Shown here piece after piece: positions 36,912 to 48,475 of a DNA stretch of 64,000 bases. Origin of the DNA: Penicillium oxalicum (Eukaryota; Ascomycota; Eurotiomycetes; Eurotiales; Aspergillaceae). The DNA lies in NCBI RefSeq assembly GCF_001723175.1, contig NC_064657.1, forward strand, positions 1,674,001 to 1,738,000. The letters run 5' to 3'. The number at the start of each line of letters is the position of its first letter. Within the stretch, counting starts at the first letter, position 1. The notes beneath the pieces were generated by a model. That model did no database searches, was not told where the DNA came from, and saw only the letters and a list, made by a program, of their open reading frames with translations. A program made the position numbers and the translations under genes.

Positions 36912-39313
36912 ATGGACAAAGTCTCATTCTCCTTCCGCAGACTCGGTTCGGTCCTGCTGGCGGCATGGACACCTTCAGCTGTGGCCGATTTTACGCTATA
37001 CAAGAGTTACGATGCCGACGCCTTGATTGCTGGGCTCTCTCTGAGTAGTACGTGCCTTGCTGCACTGTGAGTACTGACGTCTGGCTCCGTCGCCTTGCAG
37101 CGCCTCTTACCCGTCTCATACTCGAACAGGAATACCACAGTTGCCTGCAATGAAACCACCATTGGCCTGCTCGGACACGGCGCGGACATCCACTGTGAGT
37201 CTTCCATCATCAAAGGCATTTTGATCCGTCAACGGAGAAGACAAGCTAAGAGGAGAAAGTCTGGACTGCTCCCGAGGTAGAGAACTTTTGCACGACAGAC
37301 TGTATCTCGTCCCTTAATTCTTGGAAGAAGAAGGTTGACACAGTCTGTGCGGAAGAGACCACAATCCAAGGCAATGTTGTGGTGAAGGCGAGAGCCTTGC
37401 CACTGCCATTCACCTATAATTCTGATCTCGTATGCATGAAGGACAGCTCATCTAATTGGTGTTTTGTGGAGTCTCAGACATGGCAAGGGAGTGACTACAT
37501 TCGTTGGGATCCAACAATGTGCTTCCCCGATGGTGATGACAACAGCACAGTGGCATCGCAGTGCAACGATCCGGATTTTGACGTTGATAATATCAGTGAT
37601 GAGATGTCTGCTCTAACCAACATCTACTCCGAGAAACTGGTATGTGAACATTGAACTCCCTGCTCAGGAATAAACCGCACCGGTATCGTCAAAAACGTCT
37701 ATTAACTAGGCGGCATGTGGTTCCTCTGGTACCTACTTAGTTCTGCAATGAGTGCTTCTTGAAACTTTATCGGCAACGACTCCTGGATCCTTGGCTACCA
37801 GTCGCCAATTTCACAGATTATCTGATCGACCAATTTGACCTTGTCCAGAAGAACTGCTCGACAACGCTGCCTTATACCACTTCGGCCTCCACTTTATACG
37901 TGGGGACGAAAACGGGTACTGTTACTGCTACCACCACCAACATCGGCACAACGAAAACGGGGTCTTCCCCAACAGCTACCTCGACTTGTATTGGTCAAAT
38001 GGTGGAGCCATTGCAAAACTGGCTTACCTGCAATGACCTTTCTGATACGTATGACATTCTCTTCACATTTGTATTGCCCGGCAGTCTTCTTGTGCTCTGA
38101 CACTCCACATGGGGTATTTAGTTACAATATCTCAACGGGTGACGCTCGAGTTGTTACGGGGGACTACTCTTGCTATTTCGGCGAGACGACCTGTTTCCCC
38201 CTCCCTTGCGAAATCGATACGGTCTGGGATTCTCCAAGTTGGTAGGTGGAGCACATTGATTTACCGGATTGACAAGGCCAAAAACTCAGCTAAGCCCCAT
38301 GAATATAGTGATGATCTTGCCACGCGTTATTCCAACTCGACTTACAACGTGACCACTGCCCAACTGCTGAGCTGGAATACAAATATTCAGGGCAGTTGCT
38401 CAGGAATTGCCGCCGGACAGCGTGTATGCAAGAGGTAAGTTGGGAATCATGGACGACCATTCCGAGAGACTTGAGGGTGCTCCGTGATTCTAACCAGATT
38501 CGGCGAGAACAAAGTGCTCCTGGCGGAACATTTCTCAAACCCAACGCGACGATCACGGCGCCTGGTGCGACCGGCCAGCCTACGTACTACACCGCAGCCA
38601 CTGCGGCTTATCCGACCCAAAGTGGAACCATCAGCGAGTGCGGGAACTACTACCTCGTTGTCGCCGGTGACGACTGTTCGACTATCGACCTGCGCTTCGG
38701 CCTGAGCTTCAGCCAGTTGCAAGAGTACAACCCGTATCTCAACGCCAATTGCGGAAACCTGTGGCTCAACTACGACATTTGCGTTGCTCCTGTCACCCCG
38801 GAGACAATCTCAACAGACGGAACGTGCCCTACAGGGGTCACCTGTGTGGGGAGTGCCTTTGGCGATTGCTGCTCGCCATTTGGCTACTGTGGAACCGGGC
38901 CAGACTACTGTGCCAGCACCGGTAACGGTACCGCGACGCAAGACGGCACATGTGGGCCTGATTATGGGGGCACGACTTGTATCCCGCAATTCGGAAACTG
39001 CTGTAGTATATACGTAAGTGATGCTGTCTCGTTTCCATGACCACCCCTTCGTCTTCACTGAAGTCGCTAATGATCGATACAGGGCTACTGTGGAAATGGT
39101 ACCACCTACTGTGGTGCAGGGAACTGCTACTCGGGCAGTTGTGACACTGATAATGGCGGCCCGTCCACAAACGGAGAATGTGGCCCGAACTTTGCCGGGA
39201 ACAAGACCTGCACCGGTACCCAGTTTGGCACGTGTTGTTCCAGTTCTGGTTATTGCGGAAGCACCAGTGATTATTGCTCCGGATCGAATTGTTACAGCGG
39301 TGCGTGTACATAG
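36912..39313 (+). CDS. Secreted LysM and chitin-binding type 1 protein (eight exons)
   Basis: Predicted extracellular chitin-binding protein without a catalytic domain. Exons are 36912-37066, 37130-37194, 37260-37639, 37741-38048, 38122-38241, 38309-38434, 38515-39013 and 39083-39313 (627 aa). Phases are consistent throughout, and each intron is 59-101 bases with GT..AG ends. A signal peptide ends near the Ala-Val-Ala before residue 30. A Cys-containing N-terminal region of the LysM-protein type follows, then a Thr-rich linker (about 290-310). LysM domains are at about 343-385 (CDDLATRY...LLSWNTNI) and 425-475 ([12 protein letters not shown]...LQEYNPYL). Three chitin-binding type 1 modules run to the end (for example [36 protein letters not shown]). 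Such proteins mask or sequester chitin, protecting hyphae or restraining the partner chitinase. The start is chosen because it begins the signal peptide; an upstream in-frame ATG at 36828 is less likely. Confidence 0.88.
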
Positions 39314-40025
39314 TGACACTTCTACAACTACGAAGAGACTTGGAGGTTCTCCATACGGTACAATCAAAACAGAGTCGATGATTCAGCGTTCGCGATCAGT
39401 ATATTATAGCATTGAAGAACAGGCGAATCGCTTTTGTTGTTGGATGCGTGATCACCAATCTCATGGACGATACGTATCGTCAGTGGTGAATCCAATTAAT
39501 GACGCAAAAAATTACCTGACCTGAATCATGTTTCCAAGATCTTTTAATGCTAGCATGAGATTGGGATCTACACAACCTTGGTGTGGAGAATGAAGCCTCC
39601 AATTCGGTTTCCTGCGATTGAGAGATCAATGGCAAGCATTCATTGCTGGTTCTCCATGGAGATATGAATCTCGACAATTGTATCTGTACGGAGCTTGATT
39701 GAAATTCATTCTTCAGCTGTCAGTTGGTGATGCTAGTCTTCTAGAGTACCAGCAATCCTACTGATTGTCTTCGCGGCTTGTGCTCAGACGGAGGCTCACT
39801 GGTGCGGGGAGAGAATAGCAAGGCGGGGTTGCATGATAACATACTGATCCATCCACCGTTGACGTTTGTGACGCAGACACTACGCGTAGATTCACTTTTA
39901 CTTCTATGAAAAGCAAATTGTTTGCCTGCATCGAGGAAAATCTTTTTGAACTCTTCTTCAGCTCTCTGTCATCGATACCTCACATCCCGTTTCATTTCAG
40001 TGCTTTCTCTCATCTCGTGGTAAAG
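39314..40025. other. Intergenic spacer before the exonuclease-domain gene
   Basis: A 0.7-kb spacer with no gene. It holds the LysM gene trailer and the presumed promoter of the next gene. Confidence 0.5.
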
Positions 40026-40978
40026 ATGTCAAGTAAGCCAGCCCTTCAGGACGATTCAAACTCCATCTCCGATGCTAATTTGATCAAGCTTTCATCGAGA
40101 ATCCCCTTCCGGCTCCGAGTGTGAAAGACAAGACAGACATACCAAAGCATCACCCCGAGCCTGAGCTGTCGGCGGAATTGAGCAAGGGAGACATCGAGAC
40201 TCTCACACGCTGCCTGGAGAGTTCAACCCTGGAGAATAAAGACCCCATCACCATTGTCGACACAGTCAGCAGCGTGGTCGAGCTGCTTGAGAGCTTGACC
40301 GATCTTCCCGTGAACCCTCCATCCTTGTTCATTGATCTCGAGGGTGTCAATCTTAGTCGACATGGAACCATTTCCATCCTCCAGATCTTTGTGCATCCGA
40401 AGAACCAGACATTCCTTGTCGATATCCATACCCTGGGAGCCAAGGCTTTCACTCACGTCGCACCACATGGCATGAGTCTTCGTTCTGTCCTCGAGTCATC
40501 CTGGATTCCAAAAGTTTTCTTCGACGTTCGCAATGACTCGGACGCACTTTTCAATCACTACGAGATTGAACTGGCTGGCGTCCAGGATCTCCAGTTGATG
40601 GAGCTCGCAAGTCGCGTCTATCCGGGACGCTACCTTAGCGGACTGGGGAGATGCATCGAAAACCAGGCCTCAATGACGGCCAGCGAGAGGGCGAAATGGA
40701 AAGCCTGCAAGGAAGCCGGCCGAAAGCTGTTCGCGCCAGACTGTGGTGGATCCTACGAAGTCTTCAATGTGCGCCCACTGTCCCAGGAGATCATACAGTA
40801 CTGTGTGCAGGATGTTCAATTTCTCCCTCAGCTATGGCAAAAGTACAATCGATGGCTGCCTAGCTGTTGGGAACCGCTTTTGGAGACGGAAGTGCGGAAT
40901 CGCATCGCGCTTTCCAAGTCCACCACATACAATGGCAAAGGAAGACACATGGCCTTGGCTCCCCGTGGTTGGGCCTGA
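40026..40978 (+). CDS. 3'-5' exonuclease-domain protein, DEDDy type (EXD-like), two exons
   Basis: RNase D-like fold protein related to EXD1/egalitarian-type exonuclease domains; it may act on RNA, but some relatives are inactive binders. Exons are 40026-40032 and 40089-40978 (298 aa). The first exon is seven bases, the donor is GTAAGC, and the acceptor CAAG follows a CTAAT branch-point-like motif; this gives MSTFIENPLPAP in frame. Candidate metal ligands are present: Asp and Glu of FIDLEG (about residue 86-90), Asp of FFDVRND (about 146), and Tyr plus Asp of YCVQDVQFL (about 237-241). The four-residue Tyr-Asp spacing marks the DEDDy class. Residues KNQTFLVDIHTLG and GRYLSGLGRCIE are also family-like. 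Without the short exon the frame has no ATG before GTG at 40121, which supports the splice model. Confidence 0.82.
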
Positions 40979-42905
40979 AAAGGTGATCTTGTCCGTTTGT
41001 GGGTCACCAAGACGTGCGGCGGTGTGACGTTGAGCTCACATTCCTCGATTCGGGTCCCCAGCGAGCAAGTGGTAGGACAATGAGAGGCAGGGTGGGATGC
41101 TTTTGCATGGATTGAATGGATCCTGCTTTTAGATCGAAAAAGGTGGCGACAGCATGGCTATTTGGAAAGGCCTTGGAAGGAGCGGTTTCCTGGCTGTTTA
41201 TATGTTTAGCAAATGATGAGCACAGAATGATCAGCCAGGCGGCGTCTACTTGCTACGGTCCATAATGAACCCTCACTGGGTATGAACTTCTGTGAGCTCA
41301 GGCATCTTGCGGACTCAGAGGTTGTTAGAGACTACAACACAAATGTAATCCTCTCCATGCTGAGTGTATTCCTAAGTCCTCAAAATGTCTCAGAAGGCAA
41401 AAAGCATCGTAATCGAGCCCAATCTGACCTGCTCTTGGAGACTTAGCATGGACCAAGAGTTTCCTGTAAAATATCTGCTAGGGGGTAGCTGCGTCCATCT
41501 GATAGGTCTAGACGGGACAACTGCCACATAGCGTCCACTGGGAAGCCCATCCCACACCTCCATTTCTGCTTGTACTTCCTGCTCGCGGAGGCGGCACCGG
41601 TGTATTTTCTTGTAAGCATCACGGGCTGTATATCTTTGTAGACGATCAATGTCCTTGCGAGGATTTTAAACCACGAATGGATGGCTTTACAATACATGAG
41701 CAGTGCTAAGCTTGCTGGTTGGACAAACAAATGTTGGGAATCATGGTCGACCTCTGGGCTCTAGACAAGGATTGAAGTGGATGTCACATTCATTTGTATT
41801 TGGCTTGGCTCGGGGACTACAATTCTCCAAAAGAGAAAAGAGCGTGGCTGGCTCGATTCGGTTCAAGGGCCTGATTATGGAGATCATTTTTGCCTGTTGG
41901 CAGATAGGTTCACAAGCATGTCATTGGTCCAAACGAATGTCATCATCATGAACCGGACATGGAGGCGCCGGTATCTTACACGGTATACTTGGATTTTGCC
42001 CACCCATTTACAACGTGCAAAAGTCAATCGACGACAGTATTTCTATCCGAAGTCTTCACTGAATACAAACGCTGAAGTGGGGGTCAAGGGTGCTCAGAAA
42101 TTGATGTGCAATTTTCCCTCGGCCGAGTTCAATCGGAATGCATGGATACGAACTGTCGTTTCCACGAAATGAAAGCTTTGGATCAAAGGCGTCCACCCTT
42201 ACACGGGTAAGTGTTCCAAATGACGGTAACACGAAGCGTTCGTGAAGATCTCCAGGACAGCGGCTCAATCAATCTTTGAGAACACTCGGCTCATCTTGCG
42301 TACAAGTCGGCTTTGGATTACAAATACAAGATCTGTTGCAGCCGAGATGAGCAGGGCCACTGAAATCGTAGCCTGAAACGATATCCCGCATGTGGCCACG
42401 CATTCTGCTTCCCGTGCAAGTCTTGTTGGCCAAAGGTCTTTGCACAAAAACGCCCAGTTGAACCGCGGAAAGTGGAAGGAAGGTGTCGGCCCTGCGAGCT
42501 GACTTTCTGTGTCCGTCTGCGGCGAGTAACGTCAACACCCAGGCTGAAAAACTTCCTCCTCCAGACTCCAGCCAATTGAGGTGGCTCGGTGTGCTATGAC
42601 AATTCAGTATCTTCGAGGACCAGTCAGTGCTGGTCTTCCACTCGTCGTTGGCGCTGAGGTTTCTTCCATGCTCCAAATCTATCCACAGCCTATGAGACTC
42701 TGCGCCTCTGTTCTGAGCATACCACGGGCGCCACCACGCGGCGACGTGCACCATGAGAAGAATGTTTTCAGTATGACATCACTCGCCTCCACGAAACAAT
42801 TATATATTGTGCGGACGAGAAAGGGGCTCAACATACGTGATTACGATGGTGGCAGGTGGTCCTAGTGGCACGCAACGCGTCTCTCATCGACTCGCTAACG
42901 CCGAC
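40979..42905. other. 1.9-kb intergenic region
   Basis: A minus-strand open frame of 161 codons (42754-42269) lies divergent to the SMP gene. It has no recognisable domain, and overlapping frames are of similar quality, so I do not call it. The remainder holds no supported feature. Confidence 0.4.
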
Positions 42906-43741
42906 ATGAACCTTGATCTTCCTTCTGTCGCCGAGCTCAGGCAAGCCGCCGAGGCGGGACAGCGTATCACTTCTGATGATGTGTCGGCAATCTCGCAAGT
43001 TGAAAATCGCCTGACTGGACGTGGACCCGTTCGTGGTGGGCCGGCGGGTACGTGTTCCAGTACTCTTGTGATGGTGTTTTGATTCTCGTGCCAAAACCAT
43101 CGCATGGTGCATACATTACTAACCCTGACTTGATGATGATTCTTCAACTCCTAGCTACCGCTCAAAGTATCGCCATGAGGCAAATGAACTTTGACAGCAC
43201 CGTTGAGGAGATTGCTCGGAAGCCGCCAAACCTGATCACCCAGGACGATGCCCGGGTTGTACAGTCAATGGAAGTCAGTATCCTGTCAACCACTCCAGCG
43301 CAAGAAATTCTCAAATTTCCCGGGATCATGCTTGGTTTGCGGGGATGATTGATGAATGCTGACTACGACCATGTCTTCTCTACCCACAGGGTCGTGCGTT
43401 CAATCGACCTCCCGGGGCAGACTCGATCACCGCCCAGGTTCGGTCCATCGCCAATCGCAACGACTTCTATCAACTGCCTGCGATCCCTACGGAACCTGCG
43501 TACATCACCAAGGAGGATGCGCACGAGGCGCAGCGTATCGAGAGCATGTACTATGGTGGCCAAATTCCCGGCTATAGCACCGCGGCGAACATGCAAGTAA
43601 GTAGCACTCCAGAAAGTATCCTCTCCAACGCCAGGTTCGTGGCAGTAGACTGGGTCGGATGGGCCACGCTGATGCAGACATGCCCAGAGTGCCGCGGACA
43701 AACTTGGAAATCTTTGGCAAAGCAGTCCATATCAGCGTTGA
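42906..43741 (+). CDS. SMP-domain (seed maturation protein-like) stress protein, four exons
   Basis: Exons are 42906-43047, 43155-43273, 43390-43596 and 43688-43741 (173 aa); donors GTACGT, GTCAGT and GTAAGT and acceptors CTAG, ACAG and CCAG all keep frame. The product is hydrophilic, with the repeated SMP-type pattern seen in fungal proteins: a first unit with SVAELRQAAEAGQRITSDDV and LTGRGPVRGGPA-ATAQSIA, a second with ITQDDARVVQSMEGRAFNRPPG and SITAQVRSIANRN, and a third with YITKEDAHEAQRIESMYYGG and MQSAADKL. Similar proteins resemble plant LEA/seed maturation proteins and are associated with desiccation or conidial dormancy, a role inferred here from family. There is no signal peptide or membrane segment. 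An in-frame ATG at 42846 would add 20 residues of poor conservation, so I prefer 42906. Confidence 0.88.
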
Positions 43742-44529
43742 ACTGGAGAGTGCCACGGACCCGGACGATCAGTGTACAGTTGTCTGACACGTACTAGCTA
43801 CACCGAAAAGTACATTCTCACAACGCAATTCAATGCTTCTTCAATGTGATGGCATCCCACTAGACCATTCAAGGTTAGAACTACCCTTGATAAGACCAAA
43901 GGCGCGGAGACATAGTAGATGGCCCTCCTTATAACCAGTCTCGTCAAATCAACGCGCATCTGGAGAGTTTATTTTTAGTCTTCTGGGGAGTGTCTCCGAT
44001 ATTCCAAGGGGTTGGATTCAGATTAGCGTGCGACCGTGCACCTGCCAGCCCTTGTTCCTCGTCCACGCCATCGGCACTTGCATACCATCATCCAGCACTG
44101 CGCCATCGAGCATTGCGATCCTTCACACGCGACTCCGCCACGATTTGATCACAGCCCCTCTACCAACCCCAAGGCGTCGTGGAGAGTTACCATCAGCCAC
44201 AACAAGAAACGAGTTTCGTTTCCACATCACCCCCTTTTACTGTGGAGGCCTCTTTGTAGACTTGACTTTCTGGCGCACATCATTCAATCAATATATGACC
44301 GGCGCAACGACCGGTCAGATTCCAAACTCGCCTGGCTGCATCTTATGAACCGCTGGCGACTTCTCCACCTCTGCGTCGCTCCCTTGTCCCGGTCGTGTTT
44401 CCGCCGCATTGACTCAACTGCGTAAATCACCGTGGACCTGATTGGACGTGTCCGCTGCATTGGCAATAGACTCGAACAAAAAAAAAAAGAAAACAAAGCC
44501 AACCATTCGACCTTGAACCTGGGATCGCG
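43742..44529. other. Intergenic spacer before DUF7053 gene
   Basis: No gene is supported in this 0.8 kb. An A11 run lies at about 44478-44488, just upstream of the next gene. Open frames near 44030-44425 overlap in two frames and look non-coding. Confidence 0.4.
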
Positions 44530-45035
44530 ATGCAGACCCGAACCAATTTTACCAACCAAACCCTACTCCCCAGTTCCCTTTCAGAGACAGCGGTGATCCG
44601 AATCCTCCACGACCATGCCGCCATGATCGAGCAGAATCCCCTGGTCATTCACTACGAAAGATGTGCTCCTCCCGCCGACGCCTCCCCGAAGATGCCCGGG
44701 GCATCTGGTACGAGCTGACCGATCGAGTGGCCTATCTGCCGTGTGGTCTGCTCCACGGAACGGTCAAATATCGCGCCTGCTTCCATGATACTCCTCAGGG
44801 CCTTCGAACTCACATCTTCGCGCCGATGGGGGTCCACATTCGCAACAATTGGACGGTGCGCCGCCAATCTGGAGAGGCCAATGACGGTCGCATCCACGGG
44901 GACTCGGATGAGTTGTACCTACATGAGGATGTTGAGCTTCGATGTCCCCTGGGCATGACCACTTTTATCCGTCGAACCCTCGCCCAGGCGCACCGGGAAT
45001 TGGTGCTGCGGTTGGGAGCGGCCGGTCGGGGATGA
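44530..45035 (+). pseudogene. DUF7053-domain gene split by a one-base shift
   Basis: DUF7053 proteins are small fungal proteins of unknown function. The N-terminal part (44530 to about 44687) reads through a conserved-looking block around AVIRILHDHAAMIEQNPLVIHYE. The downstream part, in another frame to the TGA at 45033-45035, gives the family core: WYELTDRVAYLPCGLL, KYRACFHDTPQGL, IFAPMGVHIRN and the C-terminal helix with RRTLAQAHRELVLRLG. The two halves adjoin at a C4 run at 44684-44687, where loss of one base would explain the switch. No GT..AG interval of usable length and phase connects them. Restoring one base would give about 168 aa, normal for the family. Either it is a recent null allele or a sequencing error in the homopolymer; I cannot decide which. 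Confidence 0.75.
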
Positions 45036-46520
45036 GATCCGTCATGTTCTGTGCCCGGGAGTTGGAGAGAGGGAGCAGACGATCGGTGGGTGCGTGAAGA
45101 AGGGCCACGTCCATTCGCCGGGGCCGCCTAAGGAGACACGTTTTTTATCTCACCGGGCCCGATGCTAATCTGATCTTCCGTCGATCGCCATGGTACTTCT
45201 GTCCCGAGATCCTGGCCACCTTTCCCACCCCACCCAAGAGACGTCCTGTCTAGCGCGGTGCGTGTACGTCCGACCCATCAAGCTGCGCAAGTGCGATCCG
45301 GACCGGTTGGGCAAAGGTAGTGACTGTATTTGTCATGGTCTTTTCCACATTTGCTTGCCCAGGACGCACCTTGCCGTTGTCCTGATAATCAGCCAAGGTG
45401 GATGACAGTTTTTGCGATGGGGGAGGGCGATCCGGTCCAGTTTGGTCGGACGGTGTGCCAGGGAATTTGGAATTCTGATATGCCCCACCGCCGACCATTT
45501 CTAACCCCGCGTGGCGTCATTGGACGAGGGGCACGGCGCTGATGGTGCTCGATGGTCGTCCACCAGAACGAGTCTCCCTTGTTGTGAACGAGACGGGACC
45601 TGACCTGTTCCAGATGGAGAAAAAAAAAAGGATGTTGCGGCACCGGCACTGCCATTTGCTCGGTTCTGGTTGAGAGTGGTGGATGCCGATGATGCAGATC
45701 AGGGGACCCATGTATCATGTATGCTTATAAGTTATCTTGGGTGGTGGGTCGAATATGTACATGGGATAGCGAAGTAAATGATTGCCACTAGTCGTGTGGA
45801 AGCACCAAACTCAAAACACCCGCGCTGGGGCACTGGAGAAGACCACTCGATGGTGATCGACTCTGACCTCCGCGTCGTATTTCTCGTACCGAAATTGGGG
45901 ATCGACCTTAGTGCCGGCCATTTCTTAGAACCAGCTGAGCGGCGGCGGCGAGTCTCCGCGTGTCAACCAGCCGGATATCTACTCAACTCCGGAGCGAGCA
46001 ATCGATTCCAGACTCGTCCCCGCCGGCTGCATCTGCGTCGATCGCCATTCTTCGCTGCTCCGTCGATAATAATCAGACAGGTCGAGCTTGAAACGACGAT
46101 CAGCCGGCGTGACTGGAAGCCGTATGCAATGCCTGCATGACCCGGTCTGGCCTCACCTGGTCCACTCACCAAACACGGTTGTCGAGGGAGGGGTTGACAG
46201 TGGAAGCGGAGACCTGGTCCAAGTGTCGTGGATCCTGAGATGGCGAATCGTCCTGTCGACAGCACTAGTCGTGGACCGTGTGCTCGTAATTCCAATCCGG
46301 TTGTGGGACTCGAAATGGATTCGGATTTGGTATGACGGATGTTTCGGTCAGAACTGACTGATCAGTCCATCATCCTCCCGGAGGCCTCTGGTCATTTAAA
46401 GACCGTCCGAATTCCCCCAAGGTCCTTGTCCCAGATATCTTTTGGATCCATCTTGGTGAGCACCCTGGGAGAAAATCCAATTCCAGATTCCATCCATTCT
46501 ATCGATTCCAACCAGTCATC
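45036..46520. other. 1.5-kb intergenic region
   Basis: Several overlapping short frames with no family similarity. A GGAGAAAAAAAAAAGGATG stretch lies near 45615-45633. No supported gene or RNA. Confidence 0.4.
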
Positions 46521-47163
46521 ATGCCTCTCTCCGGCCACTGTCTCTGCAAGGCGGTCACCTACACGGTCGACGTGGACGCGCCTCTCATCACCGCCTACGA
46601 CCACTGCGATGACTGCCAGCGCCAGAGTGGTTCCACCTACTGTACGTCTGATCCGATCCCATTCCACAAATGATCAACCCCCAACCATCCCCCCCTCCAT
46701 TGACCCCGTGGACTAATCATACTCATCATCCATCCAGCCCTGGTCGCCGTCGTCCCCAAGGACAAGCTGACCATCAACGGTCCCACCAAGAGCTGGGCCG
46801 GCAAGGGTAGTTCCGGCCACGCCGTCCACCGCATCTTCTGCTCCGAGTGTGGCTCCCCCATTGCCCACGACCCCGACGCGGCCCCGGAGATCATCGCCCT
46901 GAAAGCCGGTACCCTGGATACTGACATCAAGAAGACGCTCAAGCCGGTATGTTATCATCGTGTGGATCTTCCGAGCTCTCCCACCGCCCACCACCACTAC
47001 CACCGCCTACTTGGCCAAGAAAGGGGAGAACAATTGGCTAACCGGAGATGGTCGGCACTTCTGTATCTTGTTCGACTTGCAGGACACCGAGATCTGGACC
47101 CAGAGCAAGTTGCCCTTCTGTCAGGAACATCTGGCCAAGCCATTCGAGGGTATGCCCCAGTGA
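46521..47163 (+). CDS. GFA/CENP-V-family zinc protein (three exons)
   Basis: A member of the glutathione-dependent formaldehyde-activating enzyme (Gfa)/CENP-V fold family. Exons are 46521-46641, 46738-46946 and 47083-47163 (136 aa), joined by GT..AG introns in consistent phase. Zinc ligand pairs are visible: CxC in SGHCLCKAV (residues about 7-9), CxxC in HCDDCQRQSG (about 29-32), and CxxC in IFCSECGSPIAHD (about 80-83). The motif DTEIWTQSKLPFCQEH at the C-terminus is typical of fungal members. Length is normal (130-150 aa). The founding bacterial enzyme condenses formaldehyde with glutathione, but most fungal paralogs have no proven reaction, so I give only the family. No alcohol dehydrogenase partner is nearby. 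Confidence 0.9.
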
Positions 47164-48475
47164 GGAGCAGGTGAAGGTGCACAGTAATGAAGGTAATGCA
47201 GTAGCGAAGTGAGCTGGTGTTTGGAGATACGCAGGTGGGCGGGTTGAATCTCTATCGTGGGTGGGATGCTTCGCCTGGTTGTTTTTGTCGATTTCCCGGT
47301 GAAGCTGTGTGGTGTCTTACGCCGGCAAGAATGATGATGATACATGATATAAATGTTGGACTACGCAACTGTGATAATTTACCTCGTCGAACTCATCCGC
47401 GATCAAGATGCAATTGCTCCCTTCGGCAACAACGTGGCAACGTTCTGCTACCCCACGTGTCGGAGGGACGTTGCCTGCCGGTCTCCCAACGTCCAGGGGT
47501 CCTCAAATCACATCCATGCCGAGATTCGAACATCGAAGTAAAAAAAAAGGGAATAGACTCAAGAGTAATCAACCTTATGTTTTTTTTTAAAAAAAAAAGA
47601 AGGGATGATCATTGAAAATGCGCTTGGATGAGTAAGTTCTCAGGGTGTCAAGAGTCAATCGGAAAGGCTTCCATGAGAAAAGCGAGTGCGACGATCGCCG
47701 TATGAACAGATCGGAAGTTGCACAATCAGCAGCAAGGCAAATGTGCCACAAGCAAGGTGGCATTGAACCAGGAAAGCTTGGGTTCGCAGCCGACAGATGA
47801 ACATATCTCAAATCGTCCATCAAAGTTCTCTCTTTGTTTAAAAGTAAAAAGACTTACAGGTGACATGGGGTGCTGGATTGACCAAAGCCATCGATTCTAC
47901 CCGGGATACGGAGCGATCCAGACCTGGACGCCATGTCACATCGGTTGGGACGGATTCATCGTTCGAGGAAGATGGCTACCGTGTAACATGATGAACGGGC
48001 GTGCATGTCTCCACCAGAGCTCCCGGGCTGCAGGATCCGCCACTGGCAGGGCTCAGCCAGGTACAGTACGGCGGTAGGACAAACCCATTCCCGACCAAGA
48101 AGTTGCCTCGGATGTAACTTCAAATCATCGTATTCTTTGCTTGTGAATGCGATCTGTAAGTGGCCGAGATCTGCATCGGAGGTGATCACCATGAGCATTT
48201 CATGCTTGAACGTGGTGGCGGATGCTATCCCCGTCCCGGAGATGGGTATCTGCAGAGGAGGGAGACAGCCTCGCACTTGATGAGGTCGTATCCAGGTGAT
48301 TGATTACCATTTGATGCGATGCGAGGTCCGACGGGAGATGGAACACCAGGCATTTCCTCAGCAAGAGTGGCTGGATCCGGGGTCGGGTGCTCTATATCTA
48401 GCCCGGTCCGCGAGGAGCCCGTAATTGGATCAGGAAAGAGGAATCCAGCGTCTTGACCAGTATACTACATCGAGC
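47164..48475. other. 1.3-kb intergenic region with an oligo-T/oligo-A tract
   Basis: No gene is supported. A T9A10 block at 47580-47598 can form a short hairpin or act as a nucleosome-depleting tract; an A9 run lies just upstream at about 47540. The last 450 bases are the presumed promoter of the zinc-cluster regulator. Confidence 0.45.

Noticed and set aside
41443..41730. 95-codon minus-strand frame in the 40.9-42.9 kb gap
   Set aside because: Short, no family resemblance, no neighbouring exon; judged chance.
42269..42754. 161-codon minus-strand frame divergent to the SMP gene
   Set aside because: The Cys-containing end is tempting as a small protein, but there is no signal peptide or domain, and overlapping frames look equally good.
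45778..46140. 120-codon plus frame upstream of the GFA-family gene
   Set aside because: Overlaps minus-strand frames of similar length; no domain and no splice sites in phase.
47580..47598. T9A10 block as a transcription terminator
   Set aside because: Intrinsic terminators of this kind are a bacterial feature; in a fungal intergenic region it is more likely a simple AT tract.
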